A DNA stretch of 64,000 nucleotides from Bradyrhizobium sp. Arg816 (GCF_029989365.1 NZ_JAPRAQ010000004.1:310001-374000); one strand, 5' to 3'. Shown: positions 1-9,085, counted from the first letter of the stretch. Notes: a model not told the origin generated them from the sequence alone. A program made the numbers and translations.

Positions 1-937
1 TGTTCTCCAATCCGTCGATGATGTCCTCCTGCACCTTCAGCTTGCCGGATGCGACCCAGCCCTGGAGGTCGGCGAGCGCGCGCTGGCTCTCCTTCATGTA
101 GTCCATCACGATGAAGCCCTGCATGACCAGCCGCTTCACCACGATCAGGCCGGGCACGCCGCGCGGGCCGTGCGCTGCGGGGGCGCCGTCATATTGCGAG
201 ATCGCGCCGCAGCAGGCGATGCGGCCGTAATTGTTCATCTGCGGCAGGCAGGCTTCCAGAATGTCGCCGCCGACATTGTCGAAATAGACGTCGATGCCTT
301 TTGGCGCGGCCGCGCGCAGGGCCTTGAACACCGCGCCGTCCTTGTAGTCGACGGCGGCATCGAAGCCGAGCTCGGAGGTCAGCCAGTTGCACTTGTCCGC
401 ACCGCCGGCGATGCCGATCACGCGACATCCCCTGATCTTGGCGATCTGCCCGACGATCGAGCCGACCGAGCCCGCCGCCGCGGACACCACGACGGTCTCG
501 CCCTCTTTCGGCTTGCCGACCTCCAGCAGGCCGAAATAGGCGGTGAGGCCGGCGATGCCGAACACGCTGAGCAGATGCGTCATCGGCTCCAGCTTCGGCA
601 TTTTCGTGAGATGCTTTGCCGGCACCGCGGCAAACTCCTGCCAGCCGGTGTCGCCGAACACGATGTCGCCGGCAGCTAGCCCCGGCGCCTTCGAGCTGAC
701 GACCTCGGCGATGCCGCCGCCGGCCATCACGCTGTTGGCCTCGACCGCGGAGCGATAGGTCGCGCCATGCATCCAGGCGCGGTTGGCGGCGTCGAGCGAG
801 ATGTAACGCACCTGCAGCAAGGCCTCGCCGTCCTTCGGCTCCGGCATCGCACCCTCGACCATCTTGAAGTGCTCGGCACCGAGCTTGCCGCTGGGCTTTT
901 CGACCAGAAGAATCTGGCGATTGATGCTGCTGCTCAT
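1..937 (-). CDS. NADP-dependent zinc-independent oxidoreductase (MDR family), 3'-truncated by window edge
   Basis: This is a medium-chain dehydrogenase/reductase of the CurA / leukotriene B4 dehydrogenase type, which reduces enones or quinones with NADPH in the cytoplasm. The first 312 residues are visible and the reading frame runs off position 1, so roughly the last 20-30 residues are missing. The GroES-like part occupies about residues 10-130. The nucleotide-binding part follows with AAAGSVGS at 153-160 and FDNVGG at 219-224. No structural or catalytic zinc cysteine pattern is seen, as expected for this branch. The start is the ATG at 937, which has a GAGGAA ribosome site about 7 bases upstream. 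It is divergent from the symporter gene, with about 210 bp between them. The exact substrate cannot be read from the sequence. Confidence 0.9.
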   Translation of the reverse strand, partial: MSSSINRQILLVEKPSGKLGAEHFKMVEGAMPEPKDGEALLQVRYISLDAANRAWMHGATYRSAVEANSVMAGGGIAEVVSSKAPGLAAGDIVFGDTGWQEFAAVPAKHLTKMPKLEPMTHLLSVFGIAGLTAYFGLLEVGKPKEGETVVVSAAAGSVGSIVGQIAKIRGCRVIGIAGGADKCNWLTSELGFDAAVDYKDGAVFKALRAAAPKGIDVYFDNVGGDILEACLPQMNNYGRIACCGAISQYDGAPAAHGPRGVPGLIVVKRLVMQGFIVMDYMKESQRALADLQGWVASGKLKVQEDIIDGLEN

Positions 938-1147
938 GGCGTTTCCTCTTCGTTTGCTTGACGATTATTGATGCAGCCGCCGCAAAGAAAACGTGCAAGC
1001 CGCATTCGTTGTGCGCTGCATGAAGGCTAGATCGCGCCGCCCCGTTTCGCAACGGGAACATCCGGCCATCGCGCGCGCACGCCAAGCGTGTTGCGTCGTC
1101 GTCATATCTGCGACATCATGAAGCGCCGGTGTAGGTGGGGGTAAGCG

Positions 1148-2443
1148 ATGTCGAACAGGTTTACGCAATACATTCTGGCCGCGATGGTGCTGGGCATCGT
1201 CATGGGGGCGGCGATCTTCAACTTCCTGCCCGACACCAGAGCCGAATGGGCTTCCTCCATCAACCTGATCGCCATGATGTTCCTGCGCCTGATCAAGATG
1301 ATCATCGCGCCGCTGGTGTTCGCGACCCTGGTCGGTGGCATCGCGCATATGGGCAGCGGCGCGCGGCTCGGGCGCATCTTCGCCAAGACCATGGGCTGGT
1401 TCATCAGCGCGTCCTTCGTGTCGCTGCTGCTCGGCCTCGTCATGGTCAATCTGCTCCAGCCCGGCGCGAACTTCCCCGGCACGCTGCCGCAGGCGGGGCA
1501 ATCGACCGGCTTGCCGGTCTCGGCCTTCTCGATCGAAAAATTCCTGACCCATCTGATCCCGACCTCGATCGCCGACGCCATGGCGCAGAACGAGATCCTG
1601 CAGATCGTGATCTTCGCCGTGTTCTTCTCGGTGGCGATGGGCTCGATGCCCGAACGATCGAAGCCGATCCTGGCAATGATCGACGACGTCGCTCACATCA
1701 TGCTCAAGGTGACGAGCTATGTGATGCTGTTCGCCCCGCTCGCGGTATGGGCCGCCATCACGGCCACCGTCGCCAAGAACGGCCTCGGCGTGCTGTGGAA
1801 GCTCGTCGTCTTCATGGGCGGCTTCTATCTCGCGCTTGGGATCCTGTGGGGCATCCTGATGATCGTCGGCTTCATCGTGATCGGGCCGCGATACAGCCAT
1901 CTGCTGAAGCTGATCCGCGAACCCCTAATGATCGCGTTCTCCACCGCGAGCTCGGAAGCGGCCTATCCGAAGACGCTGGAGGGGTTGACCAAGTTCGGCG
2001 CGTCGTCGCGGATCTCGAGCTTCGTGCTGCCGCTCGGTTACTCCTTCAATCTCGACGGCACGATGATGTACTGCACCTTCGCGAGCATCTTCATCGCGCA
2101 GACCTACCACATCGAGATGTCGCTCGCGACGCAGCTGGCGATGCTCGCGACGTTGATGATCACCTCCAAGGGCGTTGCCGGCGTGCCGCGCGCATCCCTC
2201 GTGGTGATCGCCTCGACGCTGTCGCAGTTCGGCATCCCCGAGGCAGGCCTGCTGATGATCATGGGCATCGACACGTTCCTCGACATGGGACGCAGCGCCA
2301 CCAATGTCATCGGCAATTCGCTCGCGACTGCCGTGGTCGCGAAGTGGGAAGGTGAGCTCGGGCCCGAGCACGAACTCGGACCCGGCGAAGCGACGACGCC
2401 GGACATGGTTCCGGGCGAACTGCCCGCGATGGCCGGCCATTGA
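1148..2443 (+). CDS. Dicarboxylate/amino acid:cation symporter (DAACS, DctA/GltP family)
   Basis: An inner-membrane secondary transporter of 431 residues that takes up C4-dicarboxylates or acidic amino acids with protons or sodium. Hydrophobic segments run through the whole protein. The re-entrant loop serine region (STASSEAAYPKT) is followed by GYSFNLDGT, the family's NMDGT-like cation-site motif. The last conserved helix carries D-MGRS-TN-GN. Start ATG 1148 is preceded by a G-rich ribosome site. The next gene, a periplasmic binding protein of the glutamate/aspartate class, begins 12 bases downstream, so the two are probably co-transcribed. That pairing suggests an acidic amino acid or related substrate, but this is inference from context. 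Confidence 0.92.
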   Translation: MSNRFTQYILAAMVLGIVMGAAIFNFLPDTRAEWASSINLIAMMFLRLIKMIIAPLVFATLVGGIAHMGSGARLGRIFAKTMGWFISASFVSLLLGLVMVNLLQPGANFPGTLPQAGQSTGLPVSAFSIEKFLTHLIPTSIADAMAQNEILQIVIFAVFFSVAMGSMPERSKPILAMIDDVAHIMLKVTSYVMLFAPLAVWAAITATVAKNGLGVLWKLVVFMGGFYLALGILWGILMIVGFIVIGPRYSHLLKLIREPLMIAFSTASSEAAYPKTLEGLTKFGASSRISSFVLPLGYSFNLDGTMMYCTFASIFIAQTYHIEMSLATQLAMLATLMITSKGVAGVPRASLVVIASTLSQFGIPEAGLLMIMGIDTFLDMGRSATNVIGNSLATAVVAKWEGELGPEHELGPGEATTPDMVPGELPAMAGH

Positions 2444-2455
2444 CGGGAGTGCGTC

Positions 2456-3376
2456 ATGCGCCTTTCAACGGCGATATCGGGTGGCCTGTTGCTGGCGGCG
2501 TGCCTGCTGGCAACCGGCGCCTCCGCCCAGACCGGCGGCAGCGAAGGGCTTAGCCCGACGCTGTCGGCCATCAAGAACAGGCATACCGTGCGGCTCGGCT
2601 ATCGCGAGAGCTCGCCGCCGTTCTCCTTCCTCGACCAGTCCGGCCGCCCGATCGGCTACAGCCTCGAGCTCTGCGAGGCCATCGTCGAGGAGATCGGCGT
2701 CGAGGTCGACGATCCCGATCTGAAGATCGATTACGTCAAGGTCACCTCGGACGACCGCATCGATGCCGTGCTCCAGAACAAGATCGACCTGGAATGCGGC
2801 TCGACCACCGCCAATGCCGAGCGCGGCAAGCGCGTCGCGTTCTCGCCTTTGATGTTCGTCGCCGGCACCAAGCTGATGGTGCCGAAGGCATCAAAGGTCC
2901 AGTCGCTGACCGACTTGAAGGGCAAGACCATCGTGGTGACGAAGGGCACCACCAACGAGCAGGCGATCCAGGCGGCCGACAAGAAGTCCTCGTTGGGGCT
3001 GAACATCGTCACGTCGCCGGATCACGAGCAGTCGTACCAGATGCTCGTCGACGGCAAGGCCGATGCGTTCGCGACCGACGACATCCTGCTTTCGGGGCTG
3101 ATCGCGCGGCACAAGGCGCAGGACAAGTTCCGCGTCACCGGCGACTACTTGTCCTACGATCCCTACGGCATCATGTTCAGGAAGGGCGAGCCGCAACTGT
3201 CGGCGGTGGTCGACCGCACCTTCCGCAAGCTCGGCTCCAATCGCGATCTCGTTCCGCTCTACAACAAATGGTTCACCGCGCGGCTGCCCACCGGCGAACG
3301 CCTGAACGTGCCGATCTCGCTGCAACTGGAGGAAGCCTTCAAGGCGATGGACGATTCCGCGAGCGCGAATAATTAG
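2456..3376 (+). CDS. Amino-acid ABC transporter substrate-binding protein (family 3, GltI-like)
   Basis: A 306-residue periplasmic binding protein with an N-terminal signal peptide ending near residue 24 (GASAQ). The SBP_bac_3 fold begins with HTVRLGYRESSPPFSFLDQSGRPIGYSLELC, given here as two adjacent family motifs: the R-x-S-x-PPFS ligand loop and the GYS-ELC helix. The later DGKADAFATDD segment is typical of glutamate/aspartate binders. A GGGAG ribosome site precedes ATG 2456. It follows the DAACS symporter by 12 bases. No ABC permease or ATPase lies next to it, so it either uses a permease encoded elsewhere or works with the symporter. Glutamate/aspartate specificity is likely but not proven. 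Confidence 0.88.
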   Translation: MRLSTAISGGLLLAACLLATGASAQTGGSEGLSPTLSAIKNRHTVRLGYRESSPPFSFLDQSGRPIGYSLELCEAIVEEIGVEVDDPDLKIDYVKVTSDDRIDAVLQNKIDLECGSTTANAERGKRVAFSPLMFVAGTKLMVPKASKVQSLTDLKGKTIVVTKGTTNEQAIQAADKKSSLGLNIVTSPDHEQSYQMLVDGKADAFATDDILLSGLIARHKAQDKFRVTGDYLSYDPYGIMFRKGEPQLSAVVDRTFRKLGSNRDLVPLYNKWFTARLPTGERLNVPISLQLEEAFKAMDDSASANN

Positions 3377-3390
3377 CGGCGGTTTCTCTT

Positions 3391-3571
3391 ACCCTGCCCT
3401 GGAGGGGGAGGGTCGATCGCGCGTAGCGCGAGCGGGGTGGGGTGATCTCTCCACGCGGGCACTGCTTCGATGGAGAGACTGTCACCCCACCCCGCTGCGC
3501 ATTCCGCTTCGCTCCATGCACAGCGACCCACGGGCGAGCTACGCTCGTCCCGGACCCCTCCAGGGGAGGGT
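3391..3571. repeat. Nested intergenic palindrome
   Basis: The gap after the binding-protein gene is filled by a nested inverted repeat. The outer arms are 17 bases (3391-3407 and 3555-3571) with one mismatch. The inner arms are a perfect 15-base pair, AGCGGGGTGGGGTGA at 3431-3445 against its complement at 3482-3496. Transcribed in either direction it would fold into a long hairpin that could act as a shared terminator for the two convergent genes. It looks like one member of a dispersed family of Bradyrhizobium/Rhodopseudomonas intergenic repeats. Confidence 0.75.
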
Positions 3572-3588
3572 GGGGATCTTCGCCGCGG

Positions 3589-4521
3589 CTATTGCGCTTC
3601 GTTCCCAAACACCCGATCCAGCGCCGCGTCGTACGTCGCCTGCACCAGCTCCGGATGCAGCTTCGCCAGCGCTTCCATCATCACGCCGGAATTGATTTCC
3701 AGCACCCGCCAGGCGCCATCGACACGGACCACGTCGATCGATGCGAAGGTGATGCCGATGGCGTCGGCGGCTTCTCCGGCGAGTTTTGCGCAGGCCGCCC
3801 GGACCTCGCCGTCCTCCATCAGCACCGGCCGAGCACCCGCATCGAGATTGTGCCGCCAGTTCAGGATGCGCTGCTCGCCCTTCGGGACAATGGCGTTCAC
3901 CTCGCGCGTACCGAGCTCGGAGAGCGCCCCGTCATGTCCCGCCGCGGTCGCCAGCTCACGCAAGGTGTGCACGCCGTCGCCGACGACCTGCGGGCGCTCC
4001 TTGCGGTAGACGAACATCGGCTGGCCATCGAGCAGGATGACGCGGACCTCGTCCTCGATCTCGACATAGGGCGCGATCACGAGACCGAGGCTCGAAGAAA
4101 ACACCTCGGTCACGGCACGATCGAGCGCGTCGCGGCCCGTCACCTTGAACACCCCGCGTCCGGACGTGCCCTCGTTCGGCTTCACCACGACGCCTTGCGG
4201 ATTCTGCCTGAGCAGCGCCAGCATCGCCTGCTGCCAATCGGGCCCTGCAACGTGCGCGCCCATGCTAGGGTTGAGGAAGAGGCGATGCGGAACGCATGGT
4301 ACGCCCTCAAGCGCCAGCACCTCGGCAGTGGCCGATTTGTCGTTGGCGAGGCGGTGCGCGATGGCGCTGTTGAGGCCGATGTCGTAGCCGAACGCGAAGT
4401 GGCGCTTCGCGCGGCGGCGCATCGCGAGCAGCCAGCCGCCGGCGCGGACATCGAGCGCGATGCCATGGGTCGCGCAATAGCGCCTGATCGCCTGGACGAA
4501 GATCCGCTCGCCGCTTGCCAT
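3589..4521 (-). CDS. ATP-grasp ligase, RimK/cyanophycin-synthetase-like, orphan
   Basis: A 310-residue cytoplasmic protein of the ATP-grasp superfamily. These enzymes form an amide or peptide bond through an acyl-phosphate. GVVVKPNEGTSGRGVFKV is the ATP-grasp lysine and glycine-rich loop, and a late V-RVDGAWRVLEINSG carries the conserved metal-binding E-x-N. The middle part resembles the second half of cyanophycin synthetase (RKERPQVVGDG). I chose ATG 4521 because AGGAA lies 11 bases upstream; an earlier in-frame ATG at 4575 lacks such a site. It is a single gene, convergent with the binding-protein gene and divergent from ferredoxin reductase. The substrates are unknown: no adjacent amidase, peptidase or carrier peptide is visible. 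Confidence 0.82.
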   Translation of the reverse strand: MASGERIFVQAIRRYCATHGIALDVRAGGWLLAMRRRAKRHFAFGYDIGLNSAIAHRLANDKSATAEVLALEGVPCVPHRLFLNPSMGAHVAGPDWQQAMLALLRQNPQGVVVKPNEGTSGRGVFKVTGRDALDRAVTEVFSSSLGLVIAPYVEIEDEVRVILLDGQPMFVYRKERPQVVGDGVHTLRELATAAGHDGALSELGTREVNAIVPKGEQRILNWRHNLDAGARPVLMEDGEVRAACAKLAGEAADAIGITFASIDVVRVDGAWRVLEINSGVMMEALAKLHPELVQATYDAALDRVFGNEAQ

Positions 4522-4895
4522 GTGTTCAGTCGTTCCTGTCGCAAAAAGCCGCAAAAATGCGGGAAACGGCGCCAAACCGGGGTGAAAGTCAGAGCTATTC
4601 TTAATGAAATTCTCGCGAGCGCGACGGAAATTAAGTGCTGCAATCAGGCCCTGAAGGGAAAAGAAATTGCCCGCCGCGCATGCCCGGCAGCAGATTCATT
4701 AATGATGTGACCATTTCCGCCGCAAATGCCGGTCTGAGCGGCATCAATTGCATCCGGAACGAGGTTGATTATTGGCCTCAATGGCGTAGATCACACACGC
4801 GAAATCCTCCGCCATGGCAATGGTGTCCGCCCCGCTTTCAGGGGCCGGGCAACGCTTTTGCCCTAAAACCGCAATTATTCGGAATATCGAAAATC
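4522..4895. other. Divergent intergenic region, 374 bp
   Basis: This gap separates the divergent ATP-grasp and ferredoxin-reductase genes and must hold both promoters. It is clearly more AT-rich than its neighbours near 4590-4640 and 4865-4895. I found no convincing operator palindrome or small gene. The frame of the reductase stays open upstream of its chosen start, but that stretch does not resemble the protein family. Confidence 0.5.
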
Positions 4896-5669
4896 ATGAG
4901 CGCGTTTTACCGAGAGAAGGTTCTTTCCGTCCAGCACTGGACCGACACGCTGTTCAGCTTCCGCGCCACGCGCGACACCGGCTTCCGCTTCCAGAACGGC
5001 CAGTTCGCGATGATCGGCCTCGAGGTCGACGGCCGTCCGCTGCTGCGCGCCTACAGCATGGCGAGCGCCAACCACGAGGAAGAGCTCGAGTTCTTCTCGA
5101 TCAAGGTTCAGGACGGTCCGCTGACCTCGCGCCTGCAGAAGATCAAGGAAGGCGACACCATCCTGGTCGGCCGCAAGGCGACCGGCACGCTGATCACCGA
5201 CAACCTCATTCCCGGCAAGCGGCTGATGCTGCTCTCGACCGGCACCGGTCTCGCGCCCTTCGCCAGCCTGATCAAGGACCCCGAGGTCTACGACCAGTTC
5301 GACAGCATCGTGCTGGTGCATGGCTGCCGTCAGGTCTCCGAGCTTGCCTATGGCGAGAAGCTGGTTGCCTCCTTGCGCGAGGACGAGCTGTTCGGGGAGC
5401 TGCTGGCGGACAAGCTGATCTACTATCCGACCGTGACCCGCGAGCCGTTCAAGAACCGCGGCCGCATCACCGACCTCATCAGCTCCGAGCAGATCTTCAA
5501 CGATATCGGACAGGGCCCGCTCGACATCGAAACCGACCGCATCATGATGTGCGGCAGCCCGGCGATGCTGGAAGAGCTGAAGGTGATGTTCGAAGGCCGC
5601 GATTTCATCGAGGGCTCCGGCAACAGGCCCGGCCATTTCGTGATCGAGAAGGCGTTCGTCGAGCGGTAA
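4896..5669 (+). CDS. fpr: Ferredoxin--NADP+ reductase
   Basis: A 257-residue cytoplasmic flavoprotein that transfers electrons between NADPH and ferredoxin or flavodoxin, feeding Fe-S assembly, oxidative-stress defence or nitrogen-fixation-type redox needs. The FAD-binding motif RAYSMAS lies near residue 50. The NADP site follows with LSTGTGLAPFAS. The C-terminal MMCGSPAM and the end VIEKAFVER are typical of the bacterial subclass I/II reductases. ATG 4896 was chosen because homologues begin MSAFYREKV-like; the frame is open further upstream without family similarity. It is monocistronic and followed by a repeat-rich gap. Confidence 0.95.
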   Translation: MSAFYREKVLSVQHWTDTLFSFRATRDTGFRFQNGQFAMIGLEVDGRPLLRAYSMASANHEEELEFFSIKVQDGPLTSRLQKIKEGDTILVGRKATGTLITDNLIPGKRLMLLSTGTGLAPFASLIKDPEVYDQFDSIVLVHGCRQVSELAYGEKLVASLREDELFGELLADKLIYYPTVTREPFKNRGRITDLISSEQIFNDIGQGPLDIETDRIMMCGSPAMLEELKVMFEGRDFIEGSGNRPGHFVIEKAFVER

Positions 5670-5762
5670 GCGCCGTTCGGCTTTTGCCACACCACAGGTG
5701 TCGTCCTGGGGTGCGCGACTTGTCCGCCGTAGCTCGAAGAGCGAAGGCGGAAGCGCGAACCC

Positions 5763-5848
5763 GGGACCCATAACCACAGGAAGTGGTTTGGCGACGACTC
5801 GTGGTTGAGAGCTTCGCGCGACAACTTCTCCCTGTGGTTATGGGTCCC
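5763..5848. repeat. Perfect 18-bp inverted repeat in a 370-bp gap
   Basis: GGGACCCATAACCACAGG at 5763-5780 is the exact complement of 5831-5848, with a 50-base spacer. It sits in the 5670-6039 gap between ferredoxin reductase and the patatin gene. The flanks contain further fragments of the familiar 'gtagctcgaagagcgaag...gcgaacccggga' type of intergenic repeat. No gene fits in the gap. The element could end transcription of the upstream gene or be a small non-autonomous repeat. Confidence 0.8.
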
Positions 5849-6039
5849 CTGCGTTTGCGGGGACGACAGTTGAGTGTGGGGCTGCCATCTCGCCTCTCAC
5901 ACACTCGCCAGCCACGCACGTCCCTCACCATCCTCCCCCGACTTTGTTATTGGCGCGTCTCGCGCGCCCCTTGTTATAGGCTCGCGCCAAAATCTCGCCG
6001 CGATGTTGCAATGCGAGAGCTCGGGGAGCTGCGCAAATC

Positions 6040-6915
6040 TTGTCCGTGATCGACCATGGTCCGCCGAAACCGACCGCCTTCGTGCTGGCGGGCGGCGGCA
6101 GCTTCGGGGCGATCCAGGTCGGGATGATGCATTCTCTGGCGAGCCACGGGGTCGTCCCCGATCTCGTGGTCGGCTCCAGCGTCGGCGCCATCAACGGCGC
6201 CTATTATGCCGGCGACCCCACCCTCAAGGGCTTGCTCTGGCTTGAAGCGCTCTGGCGCGGCCTCAAGCGCCACGACGTCTTTCCGGTCACCTGGCGAAGC
6301 CTCGCCGGCTTCATGTGGCGGCGCGATTTCCTGATTCCCCATGACGGCATCCGCAAGCTGGTCGAGGATCATCTGCCCTACCGCAACCTCGAGGATGCAG
6401 TGCTGCCTGTGCACATCGTCACCACCGATTTCGTCTCCGGCGAGAGCGTCGTGCTGTCGGAGGGCTCGGCGGTGGATGCGATCCTGGCGTCCACCGCAAT
6501 CCCGGGCGCCTTCTCGCCGGTCTATTACCGCAATCGCTTCCTGGCCGACGGTGCGCTCTCCTCGAACACCCCGGTCCGGGTCGCGATCCAGAAAGGCGCA
6601 AAACGGCTGGTCGTGCTGCCGACCGGGCACGCCTGCGCGGTGAAGGATCCGCCGGTGGGCGCGGTTGCCAATGCCCTGCATGCGCTGACGCTGCTCATCG
6701 CCCGGCAATTGGTGGCGGAGCTCGAGGGGTTGGCGTCCGACATCGAATATGTCGTGGTGCCGCCGCTCTGTCCGCTGGTGGGATCGCCCTACGATTTTTC
6801 GCGGACCGACGACCATATCGAGCGCGCGGTCGCGAGCACCGATGCCTGGCTGGCGCGAGGCGGCCTCGAGCAGCACGGCGTCATTCCGCACGAGGCGCAG
6901 CCTCATGGTCACTGA
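6040..6915 (+). CDS. Patatin-like phospholipase (RssA/YlbK type)
   Basis: A 291-residue serine lipid acyl hydrolase of the patatin family, acting through a Ser-Asp dyad on phospholipids or related esters. The oxyanion-hole glycine run FVLAGGGSFGAIQVG is at residues 13-27. The nucleophile elbow GSSVG follows at about 46-50, and the catalytic Asp lies in FLADGALSSNTPV. No signal peptide is seen, so it is cytoplasmic or peripheral at the membrane. The start is probably the TTG at 6040; a GTG two codons on is an alternative. The final part is rich in His and Gln and not conserved. It stands alone. Confidence 0.9.
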   Translation: MSVIDHGPPKPTAFVLAGGGSFGAIQVGMMHSLASHGVVPDLVVGSSVGAINGAYYAGDPTLKGLLWLEALWRGLKRHDVFPVTWRSLAGFMWRRDFLIPHDGIRKLVEDHLPYRNLEDAVLPVHIVTTDFVSGESVVLSEGSAVDAILASTAIPGAFSPVYYRNRFLADGALSSNTPVRVAIQKGAKRLVVLPTGHACAVKDPPVGAVANALHALTLLIARQLVAELEGLASDIEYVVVPPLCPLVGSPYDFSRTDDHIERAVASTDAWLARGGLEQHGVIPHEAQPHGH

Positions 6916-7042
6916 TTTGTCATTTCATTTGAATCTATTGCACTGCGAAGCCCGCCGCGGGATGGATTGATTTGCGGCATCCGGATTCGGTAGCCTCAAG
7001 GCAGGGTCCGCGTCATATCTGTGGACGTGGCGCGGGCGTATC

Positions 7043-8743
7043 ATGCCCCGTCAGACTGACGAGAGGGATGTGGTCGTGGCCAACGATAACAAGACGCAAG
7101 CTTCGGCCGAAGGGCTGATGGAAACCCTGCTGCTGCCGTTCTCGCCGCGCTTCATCGTGCTGACCATCTGCGCGGTCGTCACCGCGCTGCTGATCGGCAT
7201 CGGCCTCGCCGATGGCAAGATCTTCGATATCCTGCTGATCCCGATCCTGATCTTTGGCGCGCTGACGCTGCTCGGCGTCCGCGACCTCATGCAGAAGGGC
7301 CATGCGGTTCTGCGCAACTACCCGATCTCGGCGCACATCCGCTTCCTGCTGGAAGAAATCCGCCCGGAGATGCGGCAGTACTTCTTCGAGAGCGAGAAGG
7401 ACGGCATGCCGTTCTCGCGCGACATCCGCGCGGTGGTCTATCAGCGCGCCAAGATGGAGCTCGACAAGCGTCCGTTCGGCACCCAGGAGGACGTCTACCG
7501 CGAGGGCTATGAGTGGATGCATCACTCGGTTTCGCCGAAGACGCACGCCGAGGAGAAGTTTCGCGTCACCATCGGCGGCCCCGATTGCGCAAAGCCATAT
7601 TCGGCATCGGTGTTCAACATCTCGGCGATGAGCTTCGGCGCGCTCAGCCCGAACGCCGTGCGCGCACTCAATGCCGGCGCCAGGAAGGGCGGCTTCGCGC
7701 ATGACACGGGCGAGGGCGGCTTCAGCCCCTACCACCGCGAGATGGGCGGCGACATCATCTGGGAGATCGGCTCCGGCTATTTCGGTTGCCGTCATCTCGA
7801 CGGCACGTTCGATCCGGAGGCGTTCGCGCGCGTCGCGAGCCAGGACCAGATCAAGATGGTCGAGCTCAAGATCAGCCAGGGCGCCAAGCCCGGCCATGGC
7901 GGCGTGCTGCCGGCTGCGAAGGTGTCGGAGGAGATCTCAAAAATCCGCGGCGTCACGATGGGCGAGGACTGCATCTCGCCGGCCTCGCACCGCGCTTTCT
8001 CCACGCCCGTTGGCATGATGCAGTTCCTCGCCGAGATGCGACGCTTGTCCGGCGGCAAGCCGGCCGGCTTCAAGCTGTGCATCGGCCACCCCTGGGAATT
8101 CCTGGCGATCTGCAAGGCGATGCTGGAGACCGGCATCTATCCTGATTTCATCGTCGTCGACGGCAATGAAGGCGGCACCGGCGCCGCGCCGCTGGAGTTC
8201 ATGGACCATCTGGGCATGCCGATGCGCGAGGGCGTCAATTTCGTCCACAACGCGCTGGTCGGCATCAATGCGCGCGACCGCATCAGGATCGGCGCGTCCG
8301 GCAAGATCGCGACCGCCTTCGACATGGCGCGCGCGATGGCGATTGGCGCCGACTATTGCAACTCGGCGCGCGGCTTCATGTTCTCGCTCGGCTGCATCCA
8401 GTCGCTGAGCTGCCACACCGACCGCTGCCCGACCGGCGTTGCGACCCAGGACCCGACGCGTGCGCGCGCGCTCTACGTGCCGCTCAAGATCGACCGCGTG
8501 CATAATTATCACCACGCCACGCTGCACTCGCTCACCGAGCTGATCGCCGCGGCTGGTCTCGAACATCCGCAGCAGCTGCGCCCGATCCATTTCAGCCAGC
8601 GGACATCGACCACCCAGGTGCGATCTTTTGCGCAGCTCTATCCGTCGCTGCGTCCGCGCGAGCTGCTCGAAGGCACCGAAGATCCGCGCTTCCGTCAAGC
8701 CTGGCAGATGGCGCGGGCGGAGACGTTCCAGCCGGCCCCGTAG
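7043..8743 (+). CDS. FMN-binding glutamate synthase family protein (GltB domain-2-like), membrane-anchored
   Basis: A 566-residue protein consisting of the FMN/3Fe-4S synthase domain of glutamate synthase without the glutaminase or gxGXG parts. Two hydrophobic segments at about residues 30-80 anchor it in the membrane. The FMN barrel shows SAMSFGALS, GHGGVLP and VDGNEGGTGAAP. The Fe-S cysteines are in GCIQSLSCHTDRCPTG, then VATQ. Standalone proteins of this kind are widespread but their reaction is not settled; a glutamate-synthase or oxidoreductase role is inferred. A strong hairpin terminator follows at 8760-8778. The first ATG at 7043 was kept because the region before the membrane segments is hydrophilic and short. 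Confidence 0.9.
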   Translation: MPRQTDERDVVVANDNKTQASAEGLMETLLLPFSPRFIVLTICAVVTALLIGIGLADGKIFDILLIPILIFGALTLLGVRDLMQKGHAVLRNYPISAHIRFLLEEIRPEMRQYFFESEKDGMPFSRDIRAVVYQRAKMELDKRPFGTQEDVYREGYEWMHHSVSPKTHAEEKFRVTIGGPDCAKPYSASVFNISAMSFGALSPNAVRALNAGARKGGFAHDTGEGGFSPYHREMGGDIIWEIGSGYFGCRHLDGTFDPEAFARVASQDQIKMVELKISQGAKPGHGGVLPAAKVSEEISKIRGVTMGEDCISPASHRAFSTPVGMMQFLAEMRRLSGGKPAGFKLCIGHPWEFLAICKAMLETGIYPDFIVVDGNEGGTGAAPLEFMDHLGMPMREGVNFVHNALVGINARDRIRIGASGKIATAFDMARAMAIGADYCNSARGFMFSLGCIQSLSCHTDRCPTGVATQDPTRARALYVPLKIDRVHNYHHATLHSLTELIAAAGLEHPQQLRPIHFSQRTSTTQVRSFAQLYPSLRPRELLEGTEDPRFRQAWQMARAETFQPAP

Positions 8744-8759
8744 GGGCCACCGCATGACG

Positions 8760-8778
8760 CCGCCGCATCCTGCGGCGG
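8760..8778 (+). terminator. Rho-independent-type hairpin after the glutamate-synthase-like gene
   Basis: CCGCCGCA, a three-base loop TCC, then TGCGGCGG form a perfect 8-bp G+C stem 17 bases after the stop codon. It is followed by TGAAAATT rather than a pure T run, so the terminator is likely but imperfect. Confidence 0.65.
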
Positions 8779-8845
8779 TGAAAATTCATCGGGGATCGTG
8801 GTTGTGTTTTAACGTCTGTGTCAGCTTGGGGTGTAGATTAGCCCC

Positions 8846-9085
8846 ATGGACGAGCGACGCGACAAAGCCAGGCACCGCGTGCTGAAAGCCGGAACCATCG
8901 AGTTCGGCGGCGGCGCGATCGACTGCACCGTCCGCAATTTCTCCGACACCGGCGCCGCGCTCGATGTCACCAGTCCGGTCGGTATCCCCGAGCGGTTCAC
9001 TCTGGTCATCCAGGCCGACGGAACGCATCTCGCCTGCACGGTCGTCTGGCGCAAGGAGAAGCGGATCGGGGTGCGGTTCGGGTGA
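8846..9085 (+). CDS. PilZ domain protein
   Basis: A 79-residue protein made of a single PilZ domain, the common cyclic-di-GMP receptor. It begins MDERRDKARHRVLKAG, with the basic R-x-x-x-R-type patch near the N-terminus, and has NFSDTGAALDV, matching the D/N-x-S-x-x-G signature. RKEKRIGVRFG closes the barrel. It has no fused effector domain, so it would act by binding a partner protein. It is a single gene convergent with the CorC-like gene. A c-di-GMP enzyme is encoded about 38 kb away in this window, but no direct link is shown. Confidence 0.88.
   Translation: MDERRDKARHRVLKAGTIEFGGGAIDCTVRNFSDTGAALDVTSPVGIPERFTLVIQADGTHLACTVVWRKEKRIGVRFG

Noticed and set aside
1135..2355. A 406-codon open frame on the + strand overlapping the symporter
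   Set aside because: It is one frame off the symporter gene, rich in Arg, His and Asp, and resembles no protein family. High-GC codon usage creates such shadows.
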